Part shown: piece by piece, positions 35,856-44,906 of the stretch
Position numbering within the stretch: position 1 is the stretch's first letter
How the letters are laid out: each line of letters begins with the position of its first letter
Assembly (NCBI GenBank): GCA_016193045.1
Contig: JACPSW010000007.1
Coordinates: forward strand, 1 to 64,000
Direction of reading: 5' to 3'
DNA length: 64,000 nt
DNA from: Candidatus Rokuibacteriota bacterium
GTDB taxonomy: Bacteria > Methylomirabilota > Methylomirabilia > Rokubacteriales > CSP1-6
Notes under the pieces: generated by a model
What the model was told of the DNA's origin: nothing
The model's database searches: none
The model's input: the letters and a program-made list of their open reading frames with translations, nothing else
Program-made: the position numbers and the translations under genes

Positions 35856-37571
35856 TCAGAAGAGGAAGTAGCGCTGGGCCATGGAAAGGCTCCGCGCCGG
35901 CTCGCACGTGAGGAGCTCGCCGTCGGCGCGGACCTGGTAGGTCTCCGGGTCCACCTCGATGCGCGGGCAGTAGTCGTTGCCGACCATCGCCCGCTTCGTG
36001 AGCCCCCGGCAGTTCTTCACCGCCGCCACCCGCTTCTGGAGCCCGAGGCGGGCCGCGACCCCGTCCTCCAGCGCCGCGCGGGAGAGGAAGGTCAGCCCCG
36101 TCGCGAACGGCGCGCGCCCGAAGGCACCGAACATCGGGCGGTAGAGCACCGGCTGGGGGGTGGGGATCGAGGCGTTCGGGTCCCCCATGGCCGCCCAGGC
36201 GATGAACCCGCCCTTCACCACCAGCTCGGGCTTGACGCCGAAGAAGGCCGGCTTCCAGAGCACCAGGTCGGCGAGCTTCCCGACCTCGATCGAGCCGGCC
36301 TCGTGGGCGATCCCGTGGGTGATGGCGGGGTTGATCGTGTACTTGGCCACGTAGCGCTTCGCGCGGGCGTTGTCGTGGCGGCCGTCCCCCCGCAGCGGGC
36401 CGCGCTGACGCTTCATCTTGTCGGCGGTCTGCCAGGTGCGCGCGACCACTTCGCCGATGCGCCCCATGGCCTGCGAATCGGAGGAGAGCATGCTGATCGC
36501 GCCCAGATCATGGAGCACGTCCTCGGCGGCGATCGTCTCGGCCCGGATGCGCGACTCGGCGAAGGCCAGGTCCTCGGGGATCTTGGGGTTCAGGTGGTGG
36601 CAGACCATCAGCATGTCCAGGTGCTCGTCCATCGTGTTCACGGTGAACGGCATGGTCGGGTTCGTCGAGGACGGCAGGCAGTTCGGCTCCCCGCAGACGC
36701 GGATGATGTCGGGCGCGTGGCCGCCGCCGGCGCCTTCGGTGTGGTACGTGTGAATCGTCCGCCCCTTGAAGGCGCGAATCGAGTCCTCGACGAAGCCCGC
36801 CTCGTTCAGCGTGTCGGTGTGGATCGCCACCTGGACGTCGTGTTCCTCCGCCACCCCGAGGGCGCAGTCGATGGCCGCCGGCGTGGTCCCCCAGTCCTCG
36901 TGGAGCTTGAGGCCGATGGCGCCCGCCTCGATCTGCTCGCGCAGGGGCTGGGGGCGCGAGGCGTTGCCCTTGCCGAGGAAGCCCAGGTTCATCGGCAGGC
37001 CGTCGGCTGCCTCCAGCATGCGGTGGATGTTCCACGCTCCCGGCGTGCAGGTCGTCGCGTTGGTCCCCGTGGCCGGCCCGCTGCCGCCGCCGATCAGCGT
37101 GGTCACGCCGGCGGACAGCGCCTCCCAGGCGAGCTGAGGGCAGACGAAGTGGATGTGGGCGTCGATCCCGCCCGCCGTGACGATCCGCCCTTCGCCCGCA
37201 ATGACCTCCGTGGCCGCGCCGATCACCATCCCCGGCGAGACCCCGGCCATCAGATCGGGATTGCCCGCCTTCCCGATCCCGACGATGCGGCCGCCCCTGA
37301 TCCCGATGTCCGCCTTGACGATCCCCCAGTGGTCCAGGATGAGGGCGTTGGTGACGACGCAGTCGAGCGCCCCCTCGGCCGCGGTGGCCCGGGCGGACTG
37401 CCCCATCCCGTCCCGGATCACCTTCCCGCCGCCGAACTTCACCTCGTCGCCGTAGACCGTGAAATCCCGCTCGACTTCGATGAGCAGCTCCGTGTCGGCC
37501 AGCCGGACCCGGTCGCCGACGGTGGGGCCGTAGAGATCCGCGTACTGCTTCCGCCCAAGCGTGAGACTCAT
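35856..37571 (-). CDS. ureC: Urease alpha (catalytic) subunit
   Basis: The 571-residue subunit hydrolyses urea to ammonia and carbamate. Visible active-site features are the His pair in [12 protein letters not shown], the carbamylated nickel-bridging Lys in [23 protein letters not shown], the nickel-binding His in [17 protein letters not shown], and the flap MVCHHL. The length equals the family norm. The ATG at 37571 overlaps the ureB stop as ATGA. Confidence 0.97.
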   Translation of the reverse strand: MSLTLGRKQYADLYGPTVGDRVRLADTELLIEVERDFTVYGDEVKFGGGKVIRDGMGQSARATAAEGALDCVVTNALILDHWGIVKADIGIRGGRIVGIGKAGNPDLMAGVSPGMVIGAATEVIAGEGRIVTAGGIDAHIHFVCPQLAWEALSAGVTTLIGGGSGPATGTNATTCTPGAWNIHRMLEAADGLPMNLGFLGKGNASRPQPLREQIEAGAIGLKLHEDWGTTPAAIDCALGVAEEHDVQVAIHTDTLNEAGFVEDSIRAFKGRTIHTYHTEGAGGGHAPDIIRVCGEPNCLPSSTNPTMPFTVNTMDEHLDMLMVCHHLNPKIPEDLAFAESRIRAETIAAEDVLHDLGAISMLSSDSQAMGRIGEVVARTWQTADKMKRQRGPLRGDGRHDNARAKRYVAKYTINPAITHGIAHEAGSIEVGKLADLVLWKPAFFGVKPELVVKGGFIAWAAMGDPNASIPTPQPVLYRPMFGAFGRAPFATGLTFLSRAALEDGVAARLGLQKRVAAVKNCRGLTKRAMVGNDYCPRIEVDPETYQVRADGELLTCEPARSLSMAQRYFLF

Positions 37572-37939
37572 TTCGCCGCCCCCTGAAACCCCTCGCGCGC
37601 CGCGCGGCCCACGGCGCCCGCCCGCCCCGCGTCGCTCGCCGGCCCGTCGGTCAGGGCGTTCAGCCCGTACACCTCGCGGGCGCCGGCCAGCTCGACCAGC
37701 GTCACGCGCTTCTCGTCGCCGGGCTCGAAGCGGACCGCCGTCCCTGCCGGGATGTTGAGCCTCATCCCGAAGGCCCGGGCGCGGTCGAAGCGGAGCGCCT
37801 TGTTGGCCTCGAAGAAGTGAAAGTGCGAGCCGACCTGGATCGGGCGGTCGCCGGTATTGGCCACGGTCAGCTCGACGGTCCGGCGTCCGGCGTTGGCCAC
37901 CACCGGCTCGTCGCTCAGGAGATATTCGCCAGGTATCAT
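37568..37939 (-). CDS. ureB: Urease beta subunit
   Basis: The 123-residue beta subunit has [32 protein letters not shown] and [32 protein letters not shown] precedes the ATG at 37939. It is a separate polypeptide from ureA, as in most bacteria. The C-terminal 25 residues are Ala/Gly-rich. Confidence 0.95.
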   Translation of the reverse strand: MIPGEYLLSDEPVVANAGRRTVELTVANTGDRPIQVGSHFHFFEANKALRFDRARAFGMRLNIPAGTAVRFEPGDEKRVTLVELAGAREVYGLNALTDGPASDAGRAGAVGRAAREGFQGAAK

Positions 37940-37972
37940 CGGAACCTCCGTCCCCCGCACCCTGCTCTCCCC

Positions 37973-38020
37973 CCCTCACCTTGATCCTCTCCCCCGCTGG
38001 GGAAGAGGGTGGGGTGAGGG
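37973..38020. repeat. Repeat B copy 1 (REP-like palindrome)
   Basis: This element between ureA and ureB starts CCCTCACC and ends GGTGAGGG, with CTCTCCCC-type inner arms. Related copies lie at 50189, 60114 and 61735. Confidence 0.65.
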
Positions 38021-38041
38021 GGAGAGATGAAGGTCAGGGGA

Positions 38042-38344
38042 TCATCGTATCGGGTGGTGGATCGTGACCAGCTTCGTGCCGTCGGGGAAGGTCCCCTCGA
38101 CCTGGACTTCCTCCAGCATCTCCGGGACGCCTTCCATCACATCGTCGCGGGTCAGGATTTTCACGCCCTCGGCCATGAGCTGGGACACCGACCGGCCGTC
38201 GCGGATCCCTTCGAGGACCTCCGCGGTGATGAGAGCGAGCGCCTCCGGATAGTTCAGCCGGAGGCCCCGCGCCCGGCGGCGGCGCGCGACCTCCGCGGCG
38301 GTGAAGATCAGCAGCTTCTCCTGCTCACGCGGCGTCAGATGCAC
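38042..38344 (-). CDS. ureA: Urease gamma subunit
   Basis: The 100-residue gamma subunit starts [23 protein letters not shown] and ends [19 protein letters not shown], matching the family from end to end. It is the first gene of the urease operon ureABCEFGD. It lies 102 bases downstream of urtE with repeat C between, so it may be transcribed with the urea transporter. Confidence 0.96.
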   Translation of the reverse strand: MHLTPREQEKLLIFTAAEVARRRRARGLRLNYPEALALITAEVLEGIRDGRSVSQLMAEGVKILTRDDVMEGVPEMLEEVQVEGTFPDGTKLVTIHHPIR

Positions 38345-38353
38345 GGTTACCTC

Positions 38354-38390
38354 GGAGGGGGGCTTCGCCCCCCTTCCGAATCCTCCCCCC
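38354..38390. repeat. Repeat C copy 2
   Basis: A 37-base element nearly identical to 1392-1428, with a CTTCG loop instead of CTCCG. It sits between urtE and ureA. As a strong hairpin it could limit read-through from urt into ure. Confidence 0.65.
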
Positions 38391-38446
38391 TCGATCAGGA
38401 TTGCGCGGGCAAAGCCCGCGCTCGAACAGACCCGTAAGTGATGCCC

Positions 38447-39139
38447 CTACACGCTCAGAAACTGGCTCACCTCGTCCACGCGAAACGCCCCCCGATCGCC
38501 CTCCAGGGCCACGCTGCCTTTTTCCATCACGTAGAAGCGGTCGCAGATCGCGCGGGCGAACTCGAGGTACTGCTCCACCAGAAGAATGGACCGCGTTCGT
38601 TCTCCCTTGATCCGCTCGAGCACCGCGGCGATCTCCTCCACGATGGACGGCTGGATCCCCTCGGTGGGCTCATCCAGGAGAAGTAGCTTCGGATCCGAGA
38701 TCAGCGCGCGGGCGATGGCCAGCTGCTGCTGCTGCCCCCCGCTCAGGTCCCCGCCGCGCTTGCCGAGCATCTGGGACAGCGCGGGGAAGAGGGACAGGAC
38801 GTAGTCCAGGGACTCCGGCGGCGGCCGCTTCCGGCGCGCTCCCAGGACCAGGTTCTCACGGACGCTCAGGGACGGGAAGATCTCTCGCCCCTGGGGCACG
38901 TAGCCGATCCCCCGGCGCGCCCGCTCGTAGGGAGTCAGGCGATCGATCTCGTGCCCGTCGAAGACGATCGTGCCCCGGCGCGGCGCCAGGAGTCCCATGA
39001 TGGTCCTGAGCAGGGTGGTCTTGCCGACGCCGTTACGCCCCATCACGCACACCACCTGGCCCTCCCCCACGGCGAGGCTCAGGCCCGTGAGAATGGGGCT
39101 TTCGCCATAGGAGACGTCGATGGCGTTGACGGCTAGCAT
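38447..39139 (-). CDS. urtE: Urea ABC transporter ATPase UrtE
   Basis: The 230-residue LivF-like ATPase has Walker A GRNGVGKTTLLRTI, signature LSGGQQQQLAIARAL and Walker B LLLLDEPTEGIQPSIVEEI. The GIQPSIV text is typical of UrtE. It overlaps urtD by 7 bases and completes the UrtABCDE importer. Confidence 0.93.
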   Translation of the reverse strand: MLAVNAIDVSYGESPILTGLSLAVGEGQVVCVMGRNGVGKTTLLRTIMGLLAPRRGTIVFDGHEIDRLTPYERARRGIGYVPQGREIFPSLSVRENLVLGARRKRPPPESLDYVLSLFPALSQMLGKRGGDLSGGQQQQLAIARALISDPKLLLLDEPTEGIQPSIVEEIAAVLERIKGERTRSILLVEQYLEFARAICDRFYVMEKGSVALEGDRGAFRVDEVSQFLSV

Positions 39140-39918
39140 GGCGCCTCCGCCTCCGCGCTCACCGTGCCACGGCCCAGGTACGCCTCGATCACCCGCTCGT
39201 CGGACTGCACCCGATCGATGGAGCCCTCCGAGAGCACGCTTCCCTCGTGGAGCACCGTCACCCGGTGGCCGCGGCCGGCGATCTGCCGGACGAACTGCAT
39301 GTCGTGCTCGATGAGCATGACGGTGCAGGTCGAGCGCTGTACGATCGACTCCATCAGGGCGACGGTCTTCTCCTTCTCCGCCCTCGTCATCCCGGCCACG
39401 GGCTCGTCGAGGCGGAGGAGCGTCGGCTCCTGGAGGAGCAGCATGGCGATCTCCAACCACTGCTTCTGGCCGTGCGAGAGGGTCCCGGCCCGCGCGCGCG
39501 CCTGCTGGAGCAGCCCGACCTGCTCCAGCACCCGGGCGATGCCATCCAGCTCCGGCGAAGCCGCGCGGGCGGCGAGGGTGGCCAGGAACCGCTTGCGACC
39601 GGAGGAGAGCACCATGTTCTCGAAGACGGTGTGATCCGGGAACACGGAGGGAGTCTGGAACTTCCGGATCACGCCGTGGTTGGCGATGGCATGCTCGCTC
39701 AACCCGAGCAGATCCACGTGATCCTTGAAGAGGACGCGGCCATGGTCCGGTTTGACTTGGCCCGTGAGCGCGTCGAACAGCGTGGTCTTCCCCGCCCCGT
39801 TGGGGCCGATCAGCAGGCGGATCCGCTCCTGCCGCTCCAGGATGAGGTTGAGGGTTCTCAACGCGAGAAACCCGTCGAACGAGACGCTGAGGCCTTCCAC
39901 GTACAGCAGCGTGTCCAT
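39133..39918 (-). CDS. urtD: Urea ABC transporter ATPase UrtD
   Basis: The 261-residue LivG-like ATPase has Walker A GPNGAGKTTLFDAL, a UrtD-like KFQTPSVFPDHTVFENM, signature LSHGQKQWLEIAMLL and DEPVAGMTRAEKEKT. Walker B reads LLRLDEP, with Arg where a hydrophobic residue is usual. It lies directly after urtC. Confidence 0.92.
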   Translation of the reverse strand: MDTLLYVEGLSVSFDGFLALRTLNLILERQERIRLLIGPNGAGKTTLFDALTGQVKPDHGRVLFKDHVDLLGLSEHAIANHGVIRKFQTPSVFPDHTVFENMVLSSGRKRFLATLAARAASPELDGIARVLEQVGLLQQARARAGTLSHGQKQWLEIAMLLLQEPTLLRLDEPVAGMTRAEKEKTVALMESIVQRSTCTVMLIEHDMQFVRQIAGRGHRVTVLHEGSVLSEGSIDRVQSDERVIEAYLGRGTVSAEAEAPC

Positions 39919-41058
39919 TTAGAGCGGGTGCCCTTCCACCTTCGATGCCGGAGCGACCCCCAGCGTCGTCAGAAAGATCCGCCTGCCCTTCCCGAGGGAT
40001 CGGAGCTTGTTCCCGAGCCCGACGAGTCCCTGCGGGAAAAACAGGATGACGGTCACGAACAGGCCGCCCAGGATGATCGGCCACAGGCTGGGATACGTGG
40101 CGGTCAGCACGCTCCGGAGCCAGTTGATGGAGATCGCCCCGAGCAGAGCGCCCCACAGCGTCCCCCGGCCGCCGAAGGCGACCCAGATGACGATCTCCAG
40201 GGAGGGGAGCACCCCGACCTGGCTCGGCGTGATGATGCCGACCTGCGGGGCGTAGAGCAGCCCCGCGAGCCCGGCCAGCGCCGCGGAGACTGAGAAAACG
40301 AAAATCTTGTAACTCGCGACATTGTAGCCCAGAAACTCCAGCCGCCGCTCGTTGTCCCGGATGGCCTGGAGAACCAGCCCGGTCTTCGAGCGGACGAGCC
40401 ACCGGCTCACCAGGAACGCCCCGACCAGCGCCGCCGCCGTGAAGATATAGAGGGCCCTGAGCGTCGCGGGCTGGCCCAGCGAGAATCCCAGGATGGACTT
40501 GAAGTCGGTCAGGCCGTTGGTGCCTCCCAGCTTCATCTCATTGCGATTGAGCATCAGCCACACGGCGAAGGCGATGGCCTGGGTGAGGATGGCGAAGTAG
40601 GTCCCGCGGAGCCGCCGGCGAAAGGTCAGAAACCCAACGAGCGCGGCCAGGGCGGCCGGCAGCACAACCGAGGAACCCAGGGCGAAGACAAAGGACGTGT
40701 AGGGCTTCCAGAAGAGCGGAAGCTGGTAGACCTGGTTCCAGATCATGAAGTCGGGGACCGGCTCTCCGTACACGCCCTGGCCGGTCCCCTCCAGCATCAT
40801 GTGCATCCCGATGGAGTAGGCCCCGATCCCGAAGAAGATGGCCTGGCCCAGTGAGAGGATCCCCGTGTACCCCCAGATGAGGTCCATGCCCAGGGCCAGG
40901 ATGGCGAGCGACAGGTACTTCCCGAAGAGGTTCAGGTAGTAGTCCGAGAGGAAACCCAGCGCGTTGGCCAGCGGGAGGACGACGATGAACACGATCCCGA
41001 ACAGCGCGAGCCACAGGAGGTGCGCGTCCCAGCTCCGCCGCCCCAGGGTGGGACCCAT
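39919..41058 (-). CDS. urtC: Urea ABC transporter permease UrtC
   Basis: The 379-residue LivM-like permease has about nine hydrophobic segments, YLSLAILALGMDLIWGYTGILSLGQAIFFGIGAYSIGMHMM, and the coupling region AIRDNERRLEFLGYNVASYKI. It forms the membrane channel with UrtB. It lies 8 bases after urtB. Confidence 0.93.
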   Translation of the reverse strand: MGPTLGRRSWDAHLLWLALFGIVFIVVLPLANALGFLSDYYLNLFGKYLSLAILALGMDLIWGYTGILSLGQAIFFGIGAYSIGMHMMLEGTGQGVYGEPVPDFMIWNQVYQLPLFWKPYTSFVFALGSSVVLPAALAALVGFLTFRRRLRGTYFAILTQAIAFAVWLMLNRNEMKLGGTNGLTDFKSILGFSLGQPATLRALYIFTAAALVGAFLVSRWLVRSKTGLVLQAIRDNERRLEFLGYNVASYKIFVFSVSAALAGLAGLLYAPQVGIITPSQVGVLPSLEIVIWVAFGGRGTLWGALLGAISINWLRSVLTATYPSLWPIILGGLFVTVILFFPQGLVGLGNKLRSLGKGRRIFLTTLGVAPASKVEGHPL

Positions 41059-41066
41059 GGGCGGGC

Positions 41067-42713
41067 TCAGGCGCCCTCGGCGGCGCGCCCCTTGGCGGGG
41101 AAGAAGCCCGTGGGCCTCCACTGGAGGAACCAGATCACGAGCGCGAGAATGGCGACCTTGGCGTAGATGGCGGCCGCGGTCCCCCCGATGGATGGCTCCA
41201 GGATCTTGTTCGACAGCCCGATGCCGAACGAGGCGACGACGGCCCCGAGGAGCTTCCCGACCCCGCCCAGCACGACCACCATGAAGGCATCCACGATGTA
41301 GGTCTTCCCGACCTCGGGATCCACCGTGCCGATCAGGGCCAGCGCGCACCCCGCCACCCCCGCCAGCGCCGTCCCCAGGGCAAACGTCAGGGCATCGATC
41401 CTCCGGGTGGACACGCCCAGGCACGAGGCCATCCCCCGGTTCTGCATCACGGCCCGCACGCGGAGCCCCGCGTAGGATCGCTGGAGCAGGAGATAGAGCG
41501 CCGCCAGCGCGAGGAGGGACAGCCCCACGATGAAGATCCGGCTCCAGGGGAAGATCAGTCCCCGCATCACCTCTACGCCGCCCCGAAACCAGCTCGGGGA
41601 GTTCACGCTCGTCTGGTCGCCGAAGTAGAGCCGGGCCGATTGCTGGAAGATCATCCCGATCCCCCACGTGACGATGAGCGTCTCCAGGGGCCGGCCGTAG
41701 AGGAAGCGGATGATGCCGCTCTCGATGGCGAGCCCCACCACCCCCGCGACGAGGAACGAGAGCGGCAGGGCCACGAAGAAGAAATAGTCCTGGTGGGCGG
41801 TGAAGCGCGCGGCGAAGATCTCCTGCACCACGTAGGCCGTGTAGGATCCGAGCATGAGCATCTCGCCGTGCGCCATGTTGATGATCCCCATCAGGCCGAA
41901 GGTCACGGCGAGCCCGAGGCTCATGATCAGCAGGACGGCCCCGAGGCTCACGCCGTTGAAGAGATAGCCGGTCAGGTTGCGCCAGGTGAGGAACACTTCG
42001 ACGCGCCTGACGGCCGCCTGGGCGGCGCGCTTCACCTCCGCGTCCCCGTCCTGCGCCGCCACGACCCTGAGCTGAGCCAGGCCCGACTCGGACCACGCCT
42101 GGCCCAGGAACTGCGCCGCCCGCGCGCGCGCGGGCGCGTCCGGGGACGAGAGGCTCAACCGGTTCAGCGCTTCCTGCATGACGCCTCTGACCCGCCGGTC
42201 CGTCTCCCGATCCAGGGCCTTCGCGAGCACCGGGATCGCGGAGAGGTCCCGCGAGTTCCCGAGCTTGAAAGCCGCCGACTGGCGCGCCTCGCGCTCCGCG
42301 CCGAAGACCTCGAGACGGTCGAGGAGGTTCTGGACGAGGCCGAAGAGCCGCTCTTCCAGGGCGATCGCCTCTTGCCCCTCGGCGGGCGAGACCGGCTGCC
42401 CGCGGTCATCCACGATCGGCTGCCCCGCCAGATCTTTCAGGGTGCCGTCATCCGCCAGGACGGTGAGCCGCGCCTTCCACCGATAGAGGGCCCCGTCCTT
42501 GAGCGCCCGCAGGAGGATCCCCACGGACGGGTCGCTGATCTCCCGCAGGGCGAGGATCGCCGCTTCCTGCGTGACCGGGGCCTCCAGGCGCGCGGGCAGC
42601 GAGGACAGGTCCGGGATCCCGGGCCCGGGGGCGGAGCCCGCCGCCGCGGGCCCGGGGATCGCCGGCAGAACCAGCAGAGCGAGAGAGACTACGACTGCTT
42701 TTCCGAGAGCCAC
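41067..42713 (-). CDS. urtB: Urea ABC transporter permease UrtB
   Basis: The 548-residue protein starts at a GTG (42713) inside the urtA tail, a 25-base overlap. It has a signal-like segment and a periplasmic helical domain of about 230 residues, which is usual for UrtB. The LivH-like permease follows: NGVSLGAVLLIMSLGLAVTFGLMGIINMAHGEMLMLG and AVMQNRGMASCLGVSTRRIDALTFALG. The first helices plus HEAT-like repeats make it far longer than LivH. Confidence 0.92.
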   Translation of the reverse strand: MALGKAVVVSLALLVLPAIPGPAAAGSAPGPGIPDLSSLPARLEAPVTQEAAILALREISDPSVGILLRALKDGALYRWKARLTVLADDGTLKDLAGQPIVDDRGQPVSPAEGQEAIALEERLFGLVQNLLDRLEVFGAEREARQSAAFKLGNSRDLSAIPVLAKALDRETDRRVRGVMQEALNRLSLSSPDAPARARAAQFLGQAWSESGLAQLRVVAAQDGDAEVKRAAQAAVRRVEVFLTWRNLTGYLFNGVSLGAVLLIMSLGLAVTFGLMGIINMAHGEMLMLGSYTAYVVQEIFAARFTAHQDYFFFVALPLSFLVAGVVGLAIESGIIRFLYGRPLETLIVTWGIGMIFQQSARLYFGDQTSVNSPSWFRGGVEVMRGLIFPWSRIFIVGLSLLALAALYLLLQRSYAGLRVRAVMQNRGMASCLGVSTRRIDALTFALGTALAGVAGCALALIGTVDPEVGKTYIVDAFMVVVLGGVGKLLGAVVASFGIGLSNKILEPSIGGTAAAIYAKVAILALVIWFLQWRPTGFFPAKGRAAEGA

Positions 42714-43975
42714 ACGCGCTTTCCGCCGACCGTGTCGTAGGTGCCCTTGCCGCCCTTGCTCCAGTCGCAGCCGCGAGACGGGTACGTCACGGTGCTCCAG
42801 GGCTCCGGGCGCACCCAGCCCTTGGTCTTCCACGCCACCTCGAACTGGCCGTCCGCCCGGATCTTTCCGATATACACGGGCTTCCACGTGTGGTGGTTCT
42901 GCTCGTCCACCTTGTACTTGCCCACTGGGCTCGGGACGTCGAGCCCCTCGAGGGCCTTCAGCACCCGGTCCACGTCGGTGGACTCCGCCTTGGAGACGGC
43001 CTTGGCCCAGAGCTTGACGTGGAGGTACGCGTGCATCATGGGGTCGTCGGTGACGGCCTGCTTGTCCGGGATCCCCCGCTGCTTGGCCCACTCCTTGTAG
43101 GCCTTGACCCACTTGAGGTTCTCGGGGGTCTTGAGCGACATGAAGTAGTTCCAGGAGGCGAGGTGGCCGACGAGCGGCTTCACGTCCAGGGTCTGGAGCT
43201 CCACCTCGGCGAAGCTGAACGACATGGTGGGCGTCCGGTCGGCGGTCACCCCCTGGTTGGCGAGCTCCTTGAAGAACGGGACGTTGCTGTCGCCGTTGAT
43301 CGTGTTGATGACGGCCGCGTCGCCGGCGGCGCTGAAGCTCTTGATCTTCCCCACGACCGTCTGGTAGTCCTGGTGATGGAACGGGGTGTACTCCTCGGCG
43401 ATGGCCGACTCCGGCACCTTCTTCACCTTCGTGAGGTAGAACTTCCTCTTGCCTCCGCCCTCGGGACTCATCAGGTAGTCGATGGCGGGCGTGGCCTGCT
43501 GGTTGATCGTCGCCCCGGTGTAGATCACGTTCTTGGAGCACTCCTCGCCCTCGTACTGCACGGGGTAGAAGAGCAGGCCGTTGTTCTTCTCGAAGACCGG
43601 CAGGACCGACTTCCGGCTCACCGAGGTCCAGCAGCCGAAGACGGCGGCCACCTTGTCCTGAAGCAGTAGCTTCTTGGACTTCTCGGCGAACAGGTCCCAG
43701 TTGGAGGCCGGATCCTCCACCATGGGCGCCACCTTGCGCCCCAGCACGCCGCCGGCCTTGTTGATCTCGTCGATGGCCATCAGGACGATCTCCTTGATCG
43801 GCGCTTCGCTGATGGCCATGGTGCCGCTGAGCGAGTGCAGGATACCGACCTTGATGGGCCCCTTTTCCTGGGCCCGAAGGATCGCGGGAAAGGACAGTCC
43901 TCCCGCAATCCCGGCGCCCGCGATGCCGAGGGCCGAAGCCTTGAGGAAATCCCGACGGGTATGACCCTGCGTCAT
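42689..43975 (-). CDS. urtA: Urea-binding protein UrtA
   Basis: The 428-residue substrate-binding protein carries a Tat signal (TRRDFLKASALGIAGAG). The mature part matches UrtA: KVGILHSLSGTMAISEAPIKE, VFGCWTSVSRKSVLPVFEKNNGLLFYPVQYEGEECS, YTGATINQQATPAIDYL and a C-terminal KGTYDTVGGKRVWL. It binds urea outside the inner membrane. AAAGGAGCAG precedes the ATG at 43975. Confidence 0.94.
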   Translation of the reverse strand: MTQGHTRRDFLKASALGIAGAGIAGGLSFPAILRAQEKGPIKVGILHSLSGTMAISEAPIKEIVLMAIDEINKAGGVLGRKVAPMVEDPASNWDLFAEKSKKLLLQDKVAAVFGCWTSVSRKSVLPVFEKNNGLLFYPVQYEGEECSKNVIYTGATINQQATPAIDYLMSPEGGGKRKFYLTKVKKVPESAIAEEYTPFHHQDYQTVVGKIKSFSAAGDAAVINTINGDSNVPFFKELANQGVTADRTPTMSFSFAEVELQTLDVKPLVGHLASWNYFMSLKTPENLKWVKAYKEWAKQRGIPDKQAVTDDPMMHAYLHVKLWAKAVSKAESTDVDRVLKALEGLDVPSPVGKYKVDEQNHHTWKPVYIGKIRADGQFEVAWKTKGWVRPEPWSTVTYPSRGCDWSKGGKGTYDTVGGKRVWLSEKQS

Positions 43976-44039
43976 GTGCTGCTCCTTTCGACAAAAGGCG
44001 TTCTGGGCAAGAAGGAACGTTTTGGCCTCATCGCCCCTC

Positions 44040-44107
44040 CGCGCGCCCTTGCGCGATCGATCCACGGGTGAGTCGTTCGAGCCCGCCCTGACCGACTCCG
44101 CTGTCGG
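44040..44107 (-). promoter_or_regulatory. Candidate ANTAR-responsive leader of urtA (two hexaloop hairpins)
   Basis: Read on the minus strand, hairpin 1 is CCGAC-AGCGGA-GTCGG (44107-44092). Hairpin 2 is CGCGC-AAGGGC-GCGCG (44055-44040). Both have six-base loops with A at position 1 and G at position 4, as in RNA targets of ANTAR antiterminators. The linker of 36 bases is longer than usual. An AT-flanked stem (AACGTTC/GAACG, then CCTTTT) about 25 bases further down could be the terminator it controls. Confidence 0.45.
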
Positions 44108-44131
44108 CGGTGCGCTTTGTAGTGACCAGTT

Positions 44132-44147
44132 AGCAAGCCACGTGCCG
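44132..44147 (-). promoter_or_regulatory. Sigma-54 promoter of urtA
   Basis: On the minus strand CGGCACGTGGCTTGCT matches the -24/-12 consensus GGCACG-N4-TTGCW. Predicted transcription starts near 44120, giving a leader of about 145 bases before the urtA ATG. Confidence 0.75.
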
Positions 44148-44281
44148 TTGAACGGGAGGAGGGAATGGTTCGATTCCGTAGAGAATTCAAGGGATTGCCC
44201 GGCGCGTCTATCCGGGATGAAACGGCGACGGCTGCCTGCTTCTTGGGCAAGCGCGCCGGGCTGCTAACGAATGCGGCAGGG

Positions 44282-44899
44282 CTACCGCGGGGCCGACTGC
44301 TCGCGGCGGGGATGCGTTCCTTCGAGGCGTTCGACCAGCAGGAGCGCCCGCGCGACCTCGACCATCGGCCTGCGGCTGTCCATGGCGGTCTTCTGGATCT
44401 TGCGGAAGGCCTCCGCCTCGCTCAGTCCGTGTCGGCTCATCAGGAGCCCCTTGGCGCGCTCGACCAGCTTGCGGGACTCCATGGCCTTCTTGAGATCCTC
44501 ATTCTCCCGCCTGATGGCGTCCAGCTCGCGGAACCGACCCGCGGCCAGCTCCATGGCCGGCTCGAGCTCTTCGGGGCGGAGGGGCTTGACCAGAAACGCC
44601 ATGATGCCCGCGTCACGGGCCCGCCGGACCACCCCCGCGTCCGTCCGGCTGGTCAGGAGCACGATCGGGCACGGCACCCGATCCATCACCGCCCGCGCGG
44701 CCTCGACGCCGTCGCCGTCGCGCAGGCCGACGGCCAGAATCAGGACGTCGGGGCGGGAGCGCTCCGCCAGTTCCAGGGCCTCGCGGGTCGACCCTCCGGC
44801 GCCGACGATCACTCCCCCGAGGGCGGTGACTGCCTCCGCCACCGCGACCCTGGACGGGGCATGGTCATCGACGAGGAGAACGCGCCAGTGCGGCTTCAC
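44282..44899 (-). CDS. ANTAR-domain regulator (NasT/AmiR type) with degenerate receiver
   Basis: The 205-residue protein has a receiver-like domain (1-120), a coiled linker, and a C-terminal ANTAR RNA-binding domain (KAMESRKLVERAKGLLMSRHGLSEAEAFRKIQKTAMDSRRPMVEVARALL). The receiver keeps the acidic pair (VDDH) and Lys (LVKP), but the phospho-acceptor site reads LILAVGLRDGDG, with Ala56 where Asp belongs. It probably does not use normal phosphorylation. Its place upstream of urtA suggests antitermination control of urea uptake. Confidence 0.88.
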   Translation of the reverse strand: MKPHWRVLLVDDHAPSRVAVAEAVTALGGVIVGAGGSTREALELAERSRPDVLILAVGLRDGDGVEAARAVMDRVPCPIVLLTSRTDAGVVRRARDAGIMAFLVKPLRPEELEPAMELAAGRFRELDAIRRENEDLKKAMESRKLVERAKGLLMSRHGLSEAEAFRKIQKTAMDSRRPMVEVARALLLVERLEGTHPRREQSAPR

Positions 44900-44906
44900 G
44901 CCGGCA

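Noticed and set aside
44160-44185. GGTTCGATTCC resembling a tRNA T-arm
   Set aside because: No acceptor stem, anticodon arm or CCA end can be built around it on either strand.
44198-44260. 10-base inverted repeat GCCCGGCGCG ... CGCGCCGGGC downstream of the ANTAR gene
   Set aside because: The loop is over 40 bases and there is no T-run, so it was not called a terminator; it also lies upstream of the mapped sigma-54 site and cannot belong to the urtA leader.
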